A program made the translations under genes and the position numbers. From positions 186,001-250,000 of the forward strand of contig NZ_ADAQ01000012.1 of the NCBI RefSeq assembly GCF_000176515.1: a DNA stretch of 64,000 nt. Direction: 5' to 3'. This document shows, one piece after another, positions 37,630 to 46,373 of the stretch. Every line of letters begins with the position of its first letter. Position 1 is the first letter of the stretch. Source of the stretch: Grimontia hollisae CIP 101886 (lineage in GTDB: Bacteria > Pseudomonadota > Gammaproteobacteria > Enterobacterales > Vibrionaceae). The notes below the pieces were generated by a model. The model was not told where the DNA came from. It did no database searches and saw nothing but the letters and a program-made list of their open reading frames with translations.

Positions 37630-37739
37630 CGCGACTGTCGTCTTACGCTGGCTGATCGGTATGTGCGCGGGGTTGTGCCGTTCAAAATAGCTTTTCTATG
37701 CACTCCCGGAGTTATTGGGGAAACAAAAAAATTCCACGT

Positions 37740-37756
37740 CTTAAGTGTCTCTTAAG
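37740..37756 (+). promoter_or_regulatory. PmrA-type box (CTTAAG-N5-CTTAAG) upstream of the hemolysin-family operon
   Basis: CTTAAG at 37740-37745 and 37751-37756 with exactly five bases between, fitting the YTTAAK-N5-YTTAAK site bound by PmrA/QseB-type OmpR-family regulators. A TATAAC at 37776-37781 could be the -10, with the second half-site in the -35 position. The operon ends with an OmpR-type regulator and kinase, so autoregulation is likely. The same box lies upstream of the LTA-synthase-like gene. Confidence 0.7.
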
Positions 37757-37803
37757 ACAACTCCCATAGCCTGTTTATAACGCTGATATTTGGGGTAAGC
37801 GCG

Positions 37804-38439
37804 ATGAACAAGGCTATGAATGGAACTGAGTTTGTACTCGTGGGGGAGCATCATCCCCTCCGGGAACATGTCGAACACTATGTCAGGGAACGTTATGCTC
37901 TGGCGTTTGATGCCACCCTGTTGGTCTTTATGCCGACATTTGCCTGCATCCTTGACAGTGATGGAGCGCTTCTTTCTGTCTGTGGTTTTCGCACCGCAGA
38001 TTCGGGGCCCCTGTTTCTAGAACAATATCTTGACTCTCCTGCTGAAACGGTACTTTCCCAGCAATTTGGCACTGTCATCCCCCGTGATGCGGTGATTGAA
38101 TTTGGGCAACTGGCGTCATTCTCCCGTGGCGTCTCTCTCACCTTGTTTGCACATCTTTCGCAATATCTGGTCTCTTGTGGCTACCAATGGGGTATTTTCA
38201 CCGCCACCGGCCCGCTGCAAGCGCTGATGCACCGTTTTGGGCTTCAGCCTGTGACCTTACAACGAGCAGATGCCTGCCGGGTTGAGAATGCGGCAAGTCT
38301 CTGGGGAAGCTACTACTCCTTCCTGCCTCATGTCTCTGCCGGCAACCTTGTTGGGGGAGCCACGCAGCTCTCGAGATTGCTGAATCAATCTGCGGCTGTT
38401 CCGGGCCAGAGGAGAAAAAACGGAGGCACGCATGGATAG
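37804..38439 (+). CDS. thermostable hemolysin family protein
   Basis: 211 aa of the T_hemolysin (delta-VPH-like) family: AFDATLLVFMPTFACILDSDG, CGFRTADSGPLFLEQYLD and FGQLASFSRG are recognisable. The fold is related to GNAT acyltransferases, and there is no signal peptide, which fits an enzyme better than a secreted pore-former. It overlaps the AMP-ligase gene by 8 bases. In this operon it may transfer an acyl group activated by the ligase. Historical hemolytic activity is known for the Vibrio homologue; enzymatic function is inference. Confidence 0.85.
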   Translation: MNKAMNGTEFVLVGEHHPLREHVEHYVRERYALAFDATLLVFMPTFACILDSDGALLSVCGFRTADSGPLFLEQYLDSPAETVLSQQFGTVIPRDAVIEFGQLASFSRGVSLTLFAHLSQYLVSCGYQWGIFTATGPLQALMHRFGLQPVTLQRADACRVENAASLWGSYYSFLPHVSAGNLVGGATQLSRLLNQSAAVPGQRRKNGGTHG

Positions 38440-39937
38440 CGTACTACAACGAATCCAGCACTATGCGCAAAACACGCCAGATCGCATCGCCTTGATTGGC
38501 CGGAGCGCGGACGGGAAAGGCGTCGAAGTGACCTACGCGTCATTGTGGCAGGACATTGAACGTCTCAGCAACACACTGACATCATGGGGAGTGACATGTA
38601 TTGCGCTTTATGCGGAAAACAGTCTCGCCTGGGCGAAGATCGATCTTGCGGCGATGCTTGCCGGTGTGACAGTCGTGCCTGTTCCGACGTTTTTCTCAAG
38701 TGCTCAGCAGGCTCACCTGCTGGCGGTATCAGGTGCCGAAGTGTGGATTGGGCACAGGGGCAAGCCGGACGTTGTTCCCCGTCACGAACTGGCGGGACTT
38801 CCCTGTTATTTTTTACCGCCTCAGTCATCGCGTAGATTGCATGGGGGGGCGGCAAAAATCACTTTTACGTCCGGCTCGACGGGAACCCCTAAAGGCGTTG
38901 CTTTGTCAGCCGGGTTGCTGAATGCAGTGACAGCATCTCTGGCATCCTCTTTTTGTCTTGAAGGCCAGTCTGCAGACAGCATCCCTTCAAAGCACCTTGT
39001 CGCGCTACCGCTGACCACTTTACTTGAAAACATTACCGGACTTTACGTGCCTTTGTATCTTGGCGTGCAGTCCATCGTGCTGAGTGGCGAGGATGTCGGG
39101 CTACACGGCTCCAGCCAGTTTGAGCCAGAACGCTTTGCTGCCGCAGTCAGCACGTATCAGGCGGAGAGTCTCGTTGTTACACCTGCGCTGCTCCTTGCGT
39201 TGGTAGCACTGGCGAAGCGTTCACCGGGTTGTCTTTCCTCACTCAAGTTTATTGCAGTCGGCGGTGCCAAAGTACCGCAAGCCCTGCTCACTTCCGCCAG
39301 GCAGCTGGGGCTTCCCATATACGAGGGATATGGTCTTTCTGAGTGTGGCTCGGTGGTGAGCATGAATACGCCGGAGCAACAAAGGCTGGGTAGTGTGGGT
39401 AAGCCTTTGCCGCATTGCCAGGTTGCTATCTCACGTCAGGGAGAAATCATGGTTTCCGGTGCGTCCATGCTTGGGTATCTCGGTGAATTGCCGCTGACAG
39501 GTGCCGTACATACGGGCGATTTAGGGTATCTCGATGATGAGGGGTTTCTCTATATCACCGGCCGTAAAAAGAACCTGCTTATTACCGCTTTTGGCAGAAA
39601 TATCAGCCCTGAATGGATTGAAGCGGAAGCCATGGCCTTCCCCCACCTACGCCAGATCGTGATATTGGGTGATGGGTGTGCCGCGCTCTCAGCTGTTGTC
39701 GCAACCGACAACCCGGAGGCGGCGATATCGGAACTGGAAAGTCTCAATACGAGGCTGCCCGATTATGCAGCGGTCAGTCATCTCATCTTTACCCGTCCAT
39801 TTCATTTCCAACCGGCATTGCTGACGGAAAATGGGCGTCCCAAACGCGGTGAGTTTGCCCGTCGATTTTCAAGGTACATCCCAACAAACGTGCGCGCTGG
39901 TACAGGTGACAACCGTGTGACCAGTTGTTTTGAGTAA
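38432..39937 (+). CDS. AMP-dependent acyl/fatty-acid ligase (ANL superfamily)
   Basis: 501 aa. P-loop TSGSTGTPKG (146-155), YEGYGLSECGSV, GDLGYLDDEGFLYITGRKKN and the C-terminal NGRPKR lysine region are the adenylation motifs. Activates a carboxylic acid as acyl-AMP, then probably acyl-CoA. The C-terminus (after about 480) is short. Overlaps the hemolysin gene; the diiron-type gene follows after 31 bases. Chain length of the acid cannot be read. Confidence 0.9.
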   Translation: MDSVLQRIQHYAQNTPDRIALIGRSADGKGVEVTYASLWQDIERLSNTLTSWGVTCIALYAENSLAWAKIDLAAMLAGVTVVPVPTFFSSAQQAHLLAVSGAEVWIGHRGKPDVVPRHELAGLPCYFLPPQSSRRLHGGAAKITFTSGSTGTPKGVALSAGLLNAVTASLASSFCLEGQSADSIPSKHLVALPLTTLLENITGLYVPLYLGVQSIVLSGEDVGLHGSSQFEPERFAAAVSTYQAESLVVTPALLLALVALAKRSPGCLSSLKFIAVGGAKVPQALLTSARQLGLPIYEGYGLSECGSVVSMNTPEQQRLGSVGKPLPHCQVAISRQGEIMVSGASMLGYLGELPLTGAVHTGDLGYLDDEGFLYITGRKKNLLITAFGRNISPEWIEAEAMAFPHLRQIVILGDGCAALSAVVATDNPEAAISELESLNTRLPDYAAVSHLIFTRPFHFQPALLTENGRPKRGEFARRFSRYIPTNVRAGTGDNRVTSCFE

Positions 39938-39968
39938 ACAGGAACACAGAAAAAGAAGGTAACAGACT

Positions 39969-40658
39969 ATGACTCAGGGACAATTTTTTAAACAGCTGGA
40001 ACTGCAAACCCGCGACGCCAGAGAAGCGATGTTACAAGCCCCTATTTTTGACGCCTGCCGTCAGGGACATGTGAGCAAGAATACCTACACCGCTTTTTTG
40101 GTTCAGGCCTACCACCACGTAAAGCACACTGTGCCCTTGCTGATGGCGTGTGGTGCCAGGTTGCCTGAAAAGTATGAATGGCTTCGCCAGGATATCGGTG
40201 AATACATCGAAGAGGAAAAGGGGCATCACGAATGGATCCTCAGCGATCTCAAGCAGTGTGGTTTTGATGCAGGGCTGGCGAGATCAAACACTGGGGAGGG
40301 ATCCGTTGGACTCCCGATTGAAATGATGGTGGCGTACCTATACCACCAGATTGACCGCCGCAACCCGATGGCCTTTTTCGGCATGGTCTGGGTGCTGGAA
40401 GGGACCAGTGTCACTGTGGGTGGTGATATGGCGGTACGGGTGAAAAGCCTGCTTGGATTGCCGGATTCTGCCATGACTTACCTCACGTCCCACAGCACAT
40501 TGGATGTTGAGCATATTGGATTCTTTGAAACCCTGATGAACAAAATCACTGACCCGGATGATCAAGCTGCGATTGTTGACAGTGCAAACCGTGTGTTTGC
40601 GCTCTATGGCCAAATGTTGCGTGAGTTACCTATCCAGCAAAATGTCCGGGCGGCGTAG
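39969..40658 (+). CDS. heme-oxygenase-like diiron oxidase/oxygenase (HDO, TenA/UndA-like)
   Basis: 229 aa, all-helical. The ligand pattern of HDO enzymes is visible: E83-x2-H86 (EKGHHEW), E144 (WVLEGTS) and H175-x3-D179-x2-H182 (HSTLDVEHIGFF). This is the iron set of UndA-type fatty-acid-cleaving and N-oxygenating enzymes rather than of thiaminase TenA (which uses a Cys). It lies between a ligase and an SDR, so oxidation or cleavage of an acyl or amino-acid substrate is inferred. Confidence 0.85.
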   Translation: MTQGQFFKQLELQTRDAREAMLQAPIFDACRQGHVSKNTYTAFLVQAYHHVKHTVPLLMACGARLPEKYEWLRQDIGEYIEEEKGHHEWILSDLKQCGFDAGLARSNTGEGSVGLPIEMMVAYLYHQIDRRNPMAFFGMVWVLEGTSVTVGGDMAVRVKSLLGLPDSAMTYLTSHSTLDVEHIGFFETLMNKITDPDDQAAIVDSANRVFALYGQMLRELPIQQNVRAA

Positions 40659-40664
40659 GAGGCA

Positions 40665-41486
40665 ATGATGGATTTGATGGACAAACGCATCCTGTTGACC
40701 GGTGCCACTGGTGGGATTGGTAGTGAAATCGCCAGCATTTTATCAGAAAAAGGCGCTGAGCTGGTCTTGGTTGGGCGTCAACGTGCTGGGCTGGAAAATC
40801 TGGTGCAATCCCTTCGCCACCCTGAACGCCATCATTGTCTGGTCGCCGATATTGCGACTTCTCTTGGGATGGAGGCGATTGATCGCCACTGTATGGACAT
40901 GCAACGACAGGGTAAGCCAGTGGATGTGCTTATCAATAATGCAGGTTGTAACACGTTTCAGTATCTCAAGGACCGCGATGCAGATTCGCTCCGCCGCGAA
41001 GTGGACGTGAACCTGATGACCCCAATCTTGCTTTGCCAGCAAGCCATGCACTGGTTAAGTGGTGAGGGCATTATCCTGAACATTGGTTCAACCTTCGGTG
41101 CTATTGGTTATCCGGGATATACCAGCTACTGCGCTGCGAAAGCCGGTTTGCAACGTTTCAGCGAGGCGCTAGACCGGGAACTTGGCAGGGAAGGGCAACG
41201 GGTCTTGTTTCTGGCCCCGCGGGCAACCAATACCGCGCTGAATGACAGCCGCGTACAAGCCATGAACCAAAAACTCGGCAATAAGACCGATGACGCGTCG
41301 TTTGTTGCGGCGCAGGTAATACAGGCATTGGCGAGTGAAAAAACAACAACCTGGTTAGGTTGGCCGGAAAAACTGTTTGTGAAAATCAATCAGATTTTCC
41401 CGTCTGTCGTGGCGTCTGCCATCCAAAAACAGCACGACGTGATTACCGAATATGCCACCACTAAACATGCTGTAACGAAACGTTAA
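40665..41486 (+). CDS. short-chain dehydrogenase/reductase
   Basis: 273-aa SDR: LLTGATGGIGSEIA cofactor loop, NNAG, and the S..Y..K triad in GSTFGAIGYPGYTSYCAAK. AGGAGG precedes the ATG pair (40665/40668). Resembles FabG/acyl-type reductases that act on lipid intermediates; follows the diiron gene by 6 bases. Confidence 0.9.
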   Translation: MMDLMDKRILLTGATGGIGSEIASILSEKGAELVLVGRQRAGLENLVQSLRHPERHHCLVADIATSLGMEAIDRHCMDMQRQGKPVDVLINNAGCNTFQYLKDRDADSLRREVDVNLMTPILLCQQAMHWLSGEGIILNIGSTFGAIGYPGYTSYCAAKAGLQRFSEALDRELGREGQRVLFLAPRATNTALNDSRVQAMNQKLGNKTDDASFVAAQVIQALASEKTTTWLGWPEKLFVKINQIFPSVVASAIQKQHDVITEYATTKHAVTKR

Positions 41487-41504
41487 TTTGTCGAGGGAAT
41501 CGCT

Positions 41505-42146
41505 ATGAAAATCATCAACACATCACTGTTTACCCTGCTCTGCTTCTGTGGAGCATTGCTGTCTAGCCTGACTGTTAATGCGGATGAGGCGCTCACAAAT
41601 TTACAAAACCAGTGGGCAAAGTGCCAATATGATACCTTTAATAAAGACAACAAAATCAGCTGTCTGAACGCATTGATTACTGAGAATGAATCTGCTGTGT
41701 CTGCGACACCATCACGGAACGACCTGAAAGTATGGCTTGCTATCAACAAGAGTTCACTCGCGGGTGTTGAAGGCGGATTGGGCGCCCTCTCTTTGGTGGA
41801 GGAGGCCAAATCCCTGTTGGAAGACGTGATTGCAACAGAGCCGGAAGTGTTGGATGGTTCTGCGTACACCAGTCTGGGTACGCTATATTATCAGGTGCCG
41901 GGGTGGCCAATTGGGTTTGGGGATGACGATGAAGCCCGGGTTCTGTTGCAAAAAGCCCTTGCCATTAATCCGTCAGGTATCGATCCAAATTTCTTTTACG
42001 GTGACTTTCTAGCGGAACAGGGCAAAAAAGCGGAAGCCATGGCCTACCTGCAACGCGCCCAAAAAGCCACACCGCGTAAAGGGCGGGAGCTGGCAGACGT
42101 GGGACGCCAGCGCGAAATCGCCAGAAAACTGGAGGAACTGCAGTAA
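41505..42146 (+). CDS. secreted TPR-repeat protein
   Basis: 213 aa with a signal peptide (cleavage after VNADE-adjacent ALA-type region, about residue 27) and tetratricopeptide-like helices (DGSAYTSLGTLYYQVPGWPIGFGDDD; LLQKALAINPSGIDPNFFYGDFLAEQGKKAEAMAYLQRA, quoted in part). Probably a periplasmic scaffold or a sensor input for the kinase encoded two genes later. The regulator gene begins 2 bases after its stop. Confidence 0.8.
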   Translation: MKIINTSLFTLLCFCGALLSSLTVNADEALTNLQNQWAKCQYDTFNKDNKISCLNALITENESAVSATPSRNDLKVWLAINKSSLAGVEGGLGALSLVEEAKSLLEDVIATEPEVLDGSAYTSLGTLYYQVPGWPIGFGDDDEARVLLQKALAINPSGIDPNFFYGDFLAEQGKKAEAMAYLQRAQKATPRKGRELADVGRQREIARKLEELQ

Positions 42147-42148
42147 TA

Positions 42149-42805
42149 ATGCGCATTTTATTGGTTGAAGATGACCAAATGTTAGGTGAGTCCATGGTGG
42201 TGTCATTAAGCCGCCAGGGGTTCACCGTTGATTGGGTTCAGCTTGGAAACGGAGTGGATACTTTAGTCAAAACGGAAAGTTTTACCGCCGTGATACTGGA
42301 TCTCACCCTGCCGGACACGGACGGGTTGCAGGTGCTCAAGCAAGTACGCAGGGTCAATGCGACGTTGCCTATCATGATACTGACAGCGAGGGATGAAATT
42401 GGCGATCGGGTGAAGGGGCTTGATGGCGGCGCTGATGATTACATGATCAAACCCTTTGCACTGGAAGAATTGATGGCAAGGTTGCGGGTCATGATCCGCC
42501 GTATTTCCGGGTTTTCGGATACCAATATCTCACTTCACGGTGTTTCCCTTTCCCTTGCCAATAATTGTGTGACGGTGAATGGCGAGGCGATAAAACTGAC
42601 GCCGAATGAATTTAAATTGCTTTCTACCCTGATGTCCCATGCGGGCAGGGTCATGAGCAAAGATCAATTACAGCAGAGCTTGCATGGCTGGGATGACATG
42701 GCCAGCGACAATGCGATTGAAGTGCATATTCACAACCTTCGTAAAAAAATGGGGGGTGAACTCATCAAAAACATCCGTGGCGTGGGATATATCATTGAGC
42801 GATAA
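42149..42805 (+). CDS. OmpR-family response regulator (PmrA/QseB-like)
   Basis: 218 aa. Receiver with acidic pocket EDD (8-10), phospho-acceptor D51 (LDLTLPD) and K101 (MIKPF), then a winged-helix DNA-binding domain (LTPNEFKLLSTLMSHAGRVMSKDQL in part). PmrA/QseB-type regulators bind CTTAAG-like direct repeats, and such boxes sit upstream of this operon and of the divergent LTA-synthase-like gene. Confidence 0.93.
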   Translation: MRILLVEDDQMLGESMVVSLSRQGFTVDWVQLGNGVDTLVKTESFTAVILDLTLPDTDGLQVLKQVRRVNATLPIMILTARDEIGDRVKGLDGGADDYMIKPFALEELMARLRVMIRRISGFSDTNISLHGVSLSLANNCVTVNGEAIKLTPNEFKLLSTLMSHAGRVMSKDQLQQSLHGWDDMASDNAIEVHIHNLRKKMGGELIKNIRGVGYIIER

Positions 42806-42818
42806 AAAGCCTTTTTCT

Positions 42819-44213
42819 ATGAAACGCAATCTGATTGTGAGTGCGGTGTTACTGTGCTCGCTTCTGATCTGCGTTTCACTTTACTTTGTCTATAAGGAAA
42901 GCCGGCACGAGATCAACGAAGTGTATGATGCGCACCTTGGGCAGTCAGCCAAGACACTGGCACTTGCCGTGATGAACTGGGGAGGGTCTACCTCCAGTGA
43001 TATCAATGAGATTTATCGCCAGTGGCAGGCGCAGATCAACGTTGTTGCTATCGGCAGTGATGATTTTCCGACGCCATATGGCCACCCGTATGAGAACAAC
43101 ATCCTGTTCCAATATGTAGAAGGCCATAAAGTGAAACTGAAAAGTCCCAATGCGCCTGAAACATTTCTGGGGAAACCCGGCATGCCAGGATTTGCGAATG
43201 TCGAATTTGATGGAATGACATGGCGTGTTTTTCAACTTCCCTTTAATGGTGGGGAGCAAGGGAAAGAAAAAATTATTTTGGTGGCAGAAAAAGAAGCGAT
43301 TAGGCAGGAATTTATTGAGGAAGTGTCGCTATCCATTGGCTTGCCGCTTTTAGTGCTGATCCCGCTTTTAATGGTCCTGCTGACGCTCTCCATATTGATG
43401 GCATTTCGCCCGATTTCTGAGCTTCGTGCCATCATTTCAGAAAAACACATCAACAACCTTGAGCGGATTAAGGTGGCGCATCCCACCACAGAGCTTGCCC
43501 CTCTGGTTGATCAAATCAACTATCTATTTCAGGAAGTAGAGCAGGTCTGGAAGCGGGAAAAAAGGCTTATCAGTACGGCTGCGCATGAATTGAAAACGCC
43601 GTTGGCTGTGATCAGGCTGGACACTGAAAATGCTTTGCTCTCCCCGTTACCTGCTGACAGCGAGGCTGATCTTCGCAACATTCTCAAGGGTATTGACCGT
43701 GCGGACCGGTTAATCCAACAACTGCTGATGTTCTCCCGTGTTGAGCAGGAAAGGGAAGTCTCACTGGAAACGTTCGATGTGGTGCCTGTGATCCGTGATT
43801 GTGTGGCGAGCCTGGTTCCTATGGCGCTGACCCATTCGCAATCCATTTCTTTGAACGGTGAACATGTCGCCATGCTCACCGGCCATCCGGCTATGCTGTC
43901 GATATTGGTGGCAAACCTCATTGATAATGCGATCCGCTATTCGGGAGATGGCGCTGACATTGCGGTAGATATAAATCGTGGTGCTAAAGAGCTCGTGGTT
44001 TCAGTCACGGACAGTGGCATACCGATGCGTGAAGATGTAAAGGCACGTCTGTTTGAAAAGTTCTATCGAGGTAATACTGAAACCGGTGATGGTGCGGGGC
44101 TTGGGATGTCAATAGTGGAAGACATCGCCATGCTTCATCATGCAAAGGTGTTCGTTGAATCGCCTGTATGGGAAGGGAGCGGCAACCGCTTTCGTGTTGT
44201 TTTCCCTGTTTAA
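42819..44213 (+). CDS. sensor histidine kinase
   Basis: 464 aa from the ATG at 42819; a TTG at 42795 would give 8 more residues. Two membrane helices (residues 4-24 and about 170-192) flank a periplasmic sensor region. HAMP-like linker, H-box STAAHELKTPLAVIRLD, N-box NLIDNAIRYSG, G1 VTDSGIP and G2 GAGLGMSIVED are present. It partners the preceding regulator. QseC/PmrB-like in layout; the signal is unknown. Confidence 0.92.
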   Translation: MKRNLIVSAVLLCSLLICVSLYFVYKESRHEINEVYDAHLGQSAKTLALAVMNWGGSTSSDINEIYRQWQAQINVVAIGSDDFPTPYGHPYENNILFQYVEGHKVKLKSPNAPETFLGKPGMPGFANVEFDGMTWRVFQLPFNGGEQGKEKIILVAEKEAIRQEFIEEVSLSIGLPLLVLIPLLMVLLTLSILMAFRPISELRAIISEKHINNLERIKVAHPTTELAPLVDQINYLFQEVEQVWKREKRLISTAAHELKTPLAVIRLDTENALLSPLPADSEADLRNILKGIDRADRLIQQLLMFSRVEQEREVSLETFDVVPVIRDCVASLVPMALTHSQSISLNGEHVAMLTGHPAMLSILVANLIDNAIRYSGDGADIAVDINRGAKELVVSVTDSGIPMREDVKARLFEKFYRGNTETGDGAGLGMSIVEDIAMLHHAKVFVESPVWEGSGNRFRVVFPV

Positions 44214-44217
44214 AGCC

Positions 44218-44233
44218 GCCGCCCGAAGGCGGC
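44218..44233. terminator. GC-rich hairpin between convergent genes
   Basis: GCCGCC (44218-44223) and GGCGGC (44228-44233) with a CGAA tetraloop, right after the kinase stop and before the end of the LTA-synthase-like gene. No U tract; probably a bidirectional end signal. Confidence 0.5.
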
Positions 44234-44252
44234 AGGCATTATGCGTAAGGCA

Positions 44253-46211
44253 TCAATAGGTGGGCTGGGCGCGGTAGAAGTCTTCATTGAACGCCAGGCT
44301 CCCCCACATGGCGTGGGCATGGGCGCGCTCCACTGTTTTCGCATCAACTGGCGTATCGGTCAGTGTCTCGGTATCTGGGTGGTAGCGATAGGTCGATATT
44401 GCCATTTCCGGCCTCAGGATCACGACGTTATTGTCTGCGGTCATCCAGCCAAAGTTCTTGTCCCGCTGCATGATGGCACGCTGTTTTTGCTCAGGAACGT
44501 CTTGGGTTAAGTCATGACCAATCATAGGGTGTGTACTGCTGACACCGGCCAGTGACAACAACGTCGGGGGCAAGTCCAGCTGACTGGTGAGCCGGGTATC
44601 AAATTTAGGCTCGATACCGCCACCAAGAAAGATGGCCGGGATTTTGAAATGGCCGATAGGAACGGGCAAGTCGCCAGTTGTACGGGCATCATGATCTGCC
44701 ACAATCAGGAATACCGTGTTATCCCAATAGCTTGATTTTTTAGCTTTTTCGATAAACTTACCGACTGCATAGTCTGCATATTTCACCGCATTCTCGACAG
44801 TGTTTTTGGGACTGTTAAATGGCGTGATTTTGCCGTCCGGGTATTCAAAAGGACTGTGGTTTGATGAAGAAAAAACCAGACTGAAAAAAGGCTGTTCCTG
44901 CTTGTCTAACGAGGTAAAAAGCGCATCCGCCTTGTTATATAAATCTTCATCAGATGCTCCCCAGGACCCCACAAACTCCGGTGATTCAAATGTCTGGAAA
45001 TCTTGAATGTCGGTAAAGCCATTGCCTAGGAAGAAACTCTTCATGTTGTCAAAATGACTCTCGCCCCCATACACAAACTGCGTGTGATAGCCTTTGGATT
45101 TCAGCAGATCTGCGATCGTAAAGAAGTTGTTCTGGCTTTTACCCAACTTCACGACAGAACGCGCTGGGGTTGGAGAAAAGCCTGTTGTTACTGCTTCAAT
45201 TCCCCGTACAGAGCGGGTTCCTGTCGCATACATACGGCTGAATGCCCAACCTTCGCCAATCAGCTTATCAAGATTTGGAGAGGTATCGATGCCACCTAAA
45301 CGGCTGACATACCGTGCGCCATGGCTTTCAAGCAACAGGATAACGATGTTTTTGGGTTTACCTTGATAGGACGCAGTATGTTTGGCGAGGGTAGGGGAAT
45401 CTGTTGACACAAAATCGGTCTTATCGACTAGCATCGTCTCCCGGACTTCATGAATGATTTTTTCTTTGTCCATGGTGGGGTAAAACTCGAACGCACTCGA
45501 TTCTGAGCCCATCTGCTTGGCCGCGAAAATAACAGAGTACGATGAATTGAGCACCAGGTCGTTAACCAAAGGATCGCTGGAAAAAGCGACCATCGCGGGG
45601 TTTAGAGGGCGATGTCCCAGACTGGAGCGTGCTCCCATCACTCCCAGGGCAACAACCAGTAGGGCAATCACGGGACGCCAGTACCATTTAGGGTAAGAGA
45701 GCCCACTGACCCACTTTCTTGACCATCGCCAGCCAAGCATGAGGGTACTGACAGAAACCAACAGCCCAATGAAAAGCTCCAGTTTGTAACCACTCCAGAG
45801 CATACTGAACACTTCTTTCGGGTAAACCAGATATTCGATAAAGAGGCGGTTAGGGCGCAGGTCATATTCAAGAATAAAGGGGACGGTGGCGGTTTCCATA
45901 TACACCACCAGCCAAAGACCGGCGGTGATCCAGAGGCGCAATATGACATGCCAGAGGCGTCCAAGTATGTGTTCACCGGAAATGAAAGAAGACAATAAGG
46001 CGGGCAAAATGAGCAAATAGCAGACGCTGGCGATGTCAATACGCAGTCCGCTTAAAAGCAAATGACTCCACCCTTGGGCGGCATCCACGCGCTCTATTTG
46101 CCAGAGCGCTAACGCCATTCTCGAAACAAACATCAGCAGCAACAATGTTGCCGCCGCCGCCGCGATAGGGAAAAGTGGGCCCAACCATTTTCTTACGTTA
46201 TTCAAAAACAC
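44253..46211 (-). CDS. LTA-synthase-family sulfatase-fold membrane enzyme
   Basis: 652 aa: five N-terminal membrane helices (to about residue 200), then an alkaline-phosphatase/sulfatase domain with LLESHGARYVSRL (metal site), GTRSVRGIEAV (catalytic Thr) and DHDARTTGDLP (metal ligands). Family members move phosphoglycerol or phosphoethanolamine onto envelope glycans or lipid A-like acceptors. The start is GTG with GGAG upstream. Its promoter carries the PmrA-type box at 46267, tying it to the neighbouring two-component system. Confidence 0.9.
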   Translation of the reverse strand: MFLNNVRKWLGPLFPIAAAAATLLLLMFVSRMALALWQIERVDAAQGWSHLLLSGLRIDIASVCYLLILPALLSSFISGEHILGRLWHVILRLWITAGLWLVVYMETATVPFILEYDLRPNRLFIEYLVYPKEVFSMLWSGYKLELFIGLLVSVSTLMLGWRWSRKWVSGLSYPKWYWRPVIALLVVALGVMGARSSLGHRPLNPAMVAFSSDPLVNDLVLNSSYSVIFAAKQMGSESSAFEFYPTMDKEKIIHEVRETMLVDKTDFVSTDSPTLAKHTASYQGKPKNIVILLLESHGARYVSRLGGIDTSPNLDKLIGEGWAFSRMYATGTRSVRGIEAVTTGFSPTPARSVVKLGKSQNNFFTIADLLKSKGYHTQFVYGGESHFDNMKSFFLGNGFTDIQDFQTFESPEFVGSWGASDEDLYNKADALFTSLDKQEQPFFSLVFSSSNHSPFEYPDGKITPFNSPKNTVENAVKYADYAVGKFIEKAKKSSYWDNTVFLIVADHDARTTGDLPVPIGHFKIPAIFLGGGIEPKFDTRLTSQLDLPPTLLSLAGVSSTHPMIGHDLTQDVPEQKQRAIMQRDKNFGWMTADNNVVILRPEMAISTYRYHPDTETLTDTPVDAKTVERAHAHAMWGSLAFNEDFYRAQPTY

Positions 46212-46266
46212 ATCTCCATGATTTTTTTAGACCAATACACGTGAGAAGAGAGGTTTGCAAAGTAAA

Positions 46267-46283
46267 CTTAAGAAAAGCTTAAG
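46267..46283 (-). promoter_or_regulatory. PmrA-type box (CTTAAG-N5-CTTAAG) upstream of the LTA-synthase-like gene
   Basis: CTTAAG at 46267-46272 and 46278-46283 with a 5-base spacer, 56 bases upstream of the GTG start. Same spacing and half-sites as the box at 37740-37756. Confidence 0.7.
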
Positions 46284-46373
46284 ATGCGTTAACGTGATGA
46301 GTTTAAAGTGATATTGGGTTGGGGTTGTTGCAGGTATCTGTGAGATAGCCCCTAGAAAAGAGGCTATCTTTCG

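Noticed and set aside
39969-40658. Calling the diiron-type protein a TenA thiaminase
   Set aside because: The HDO iron ligands are complete and no thiamine genes are nearby.
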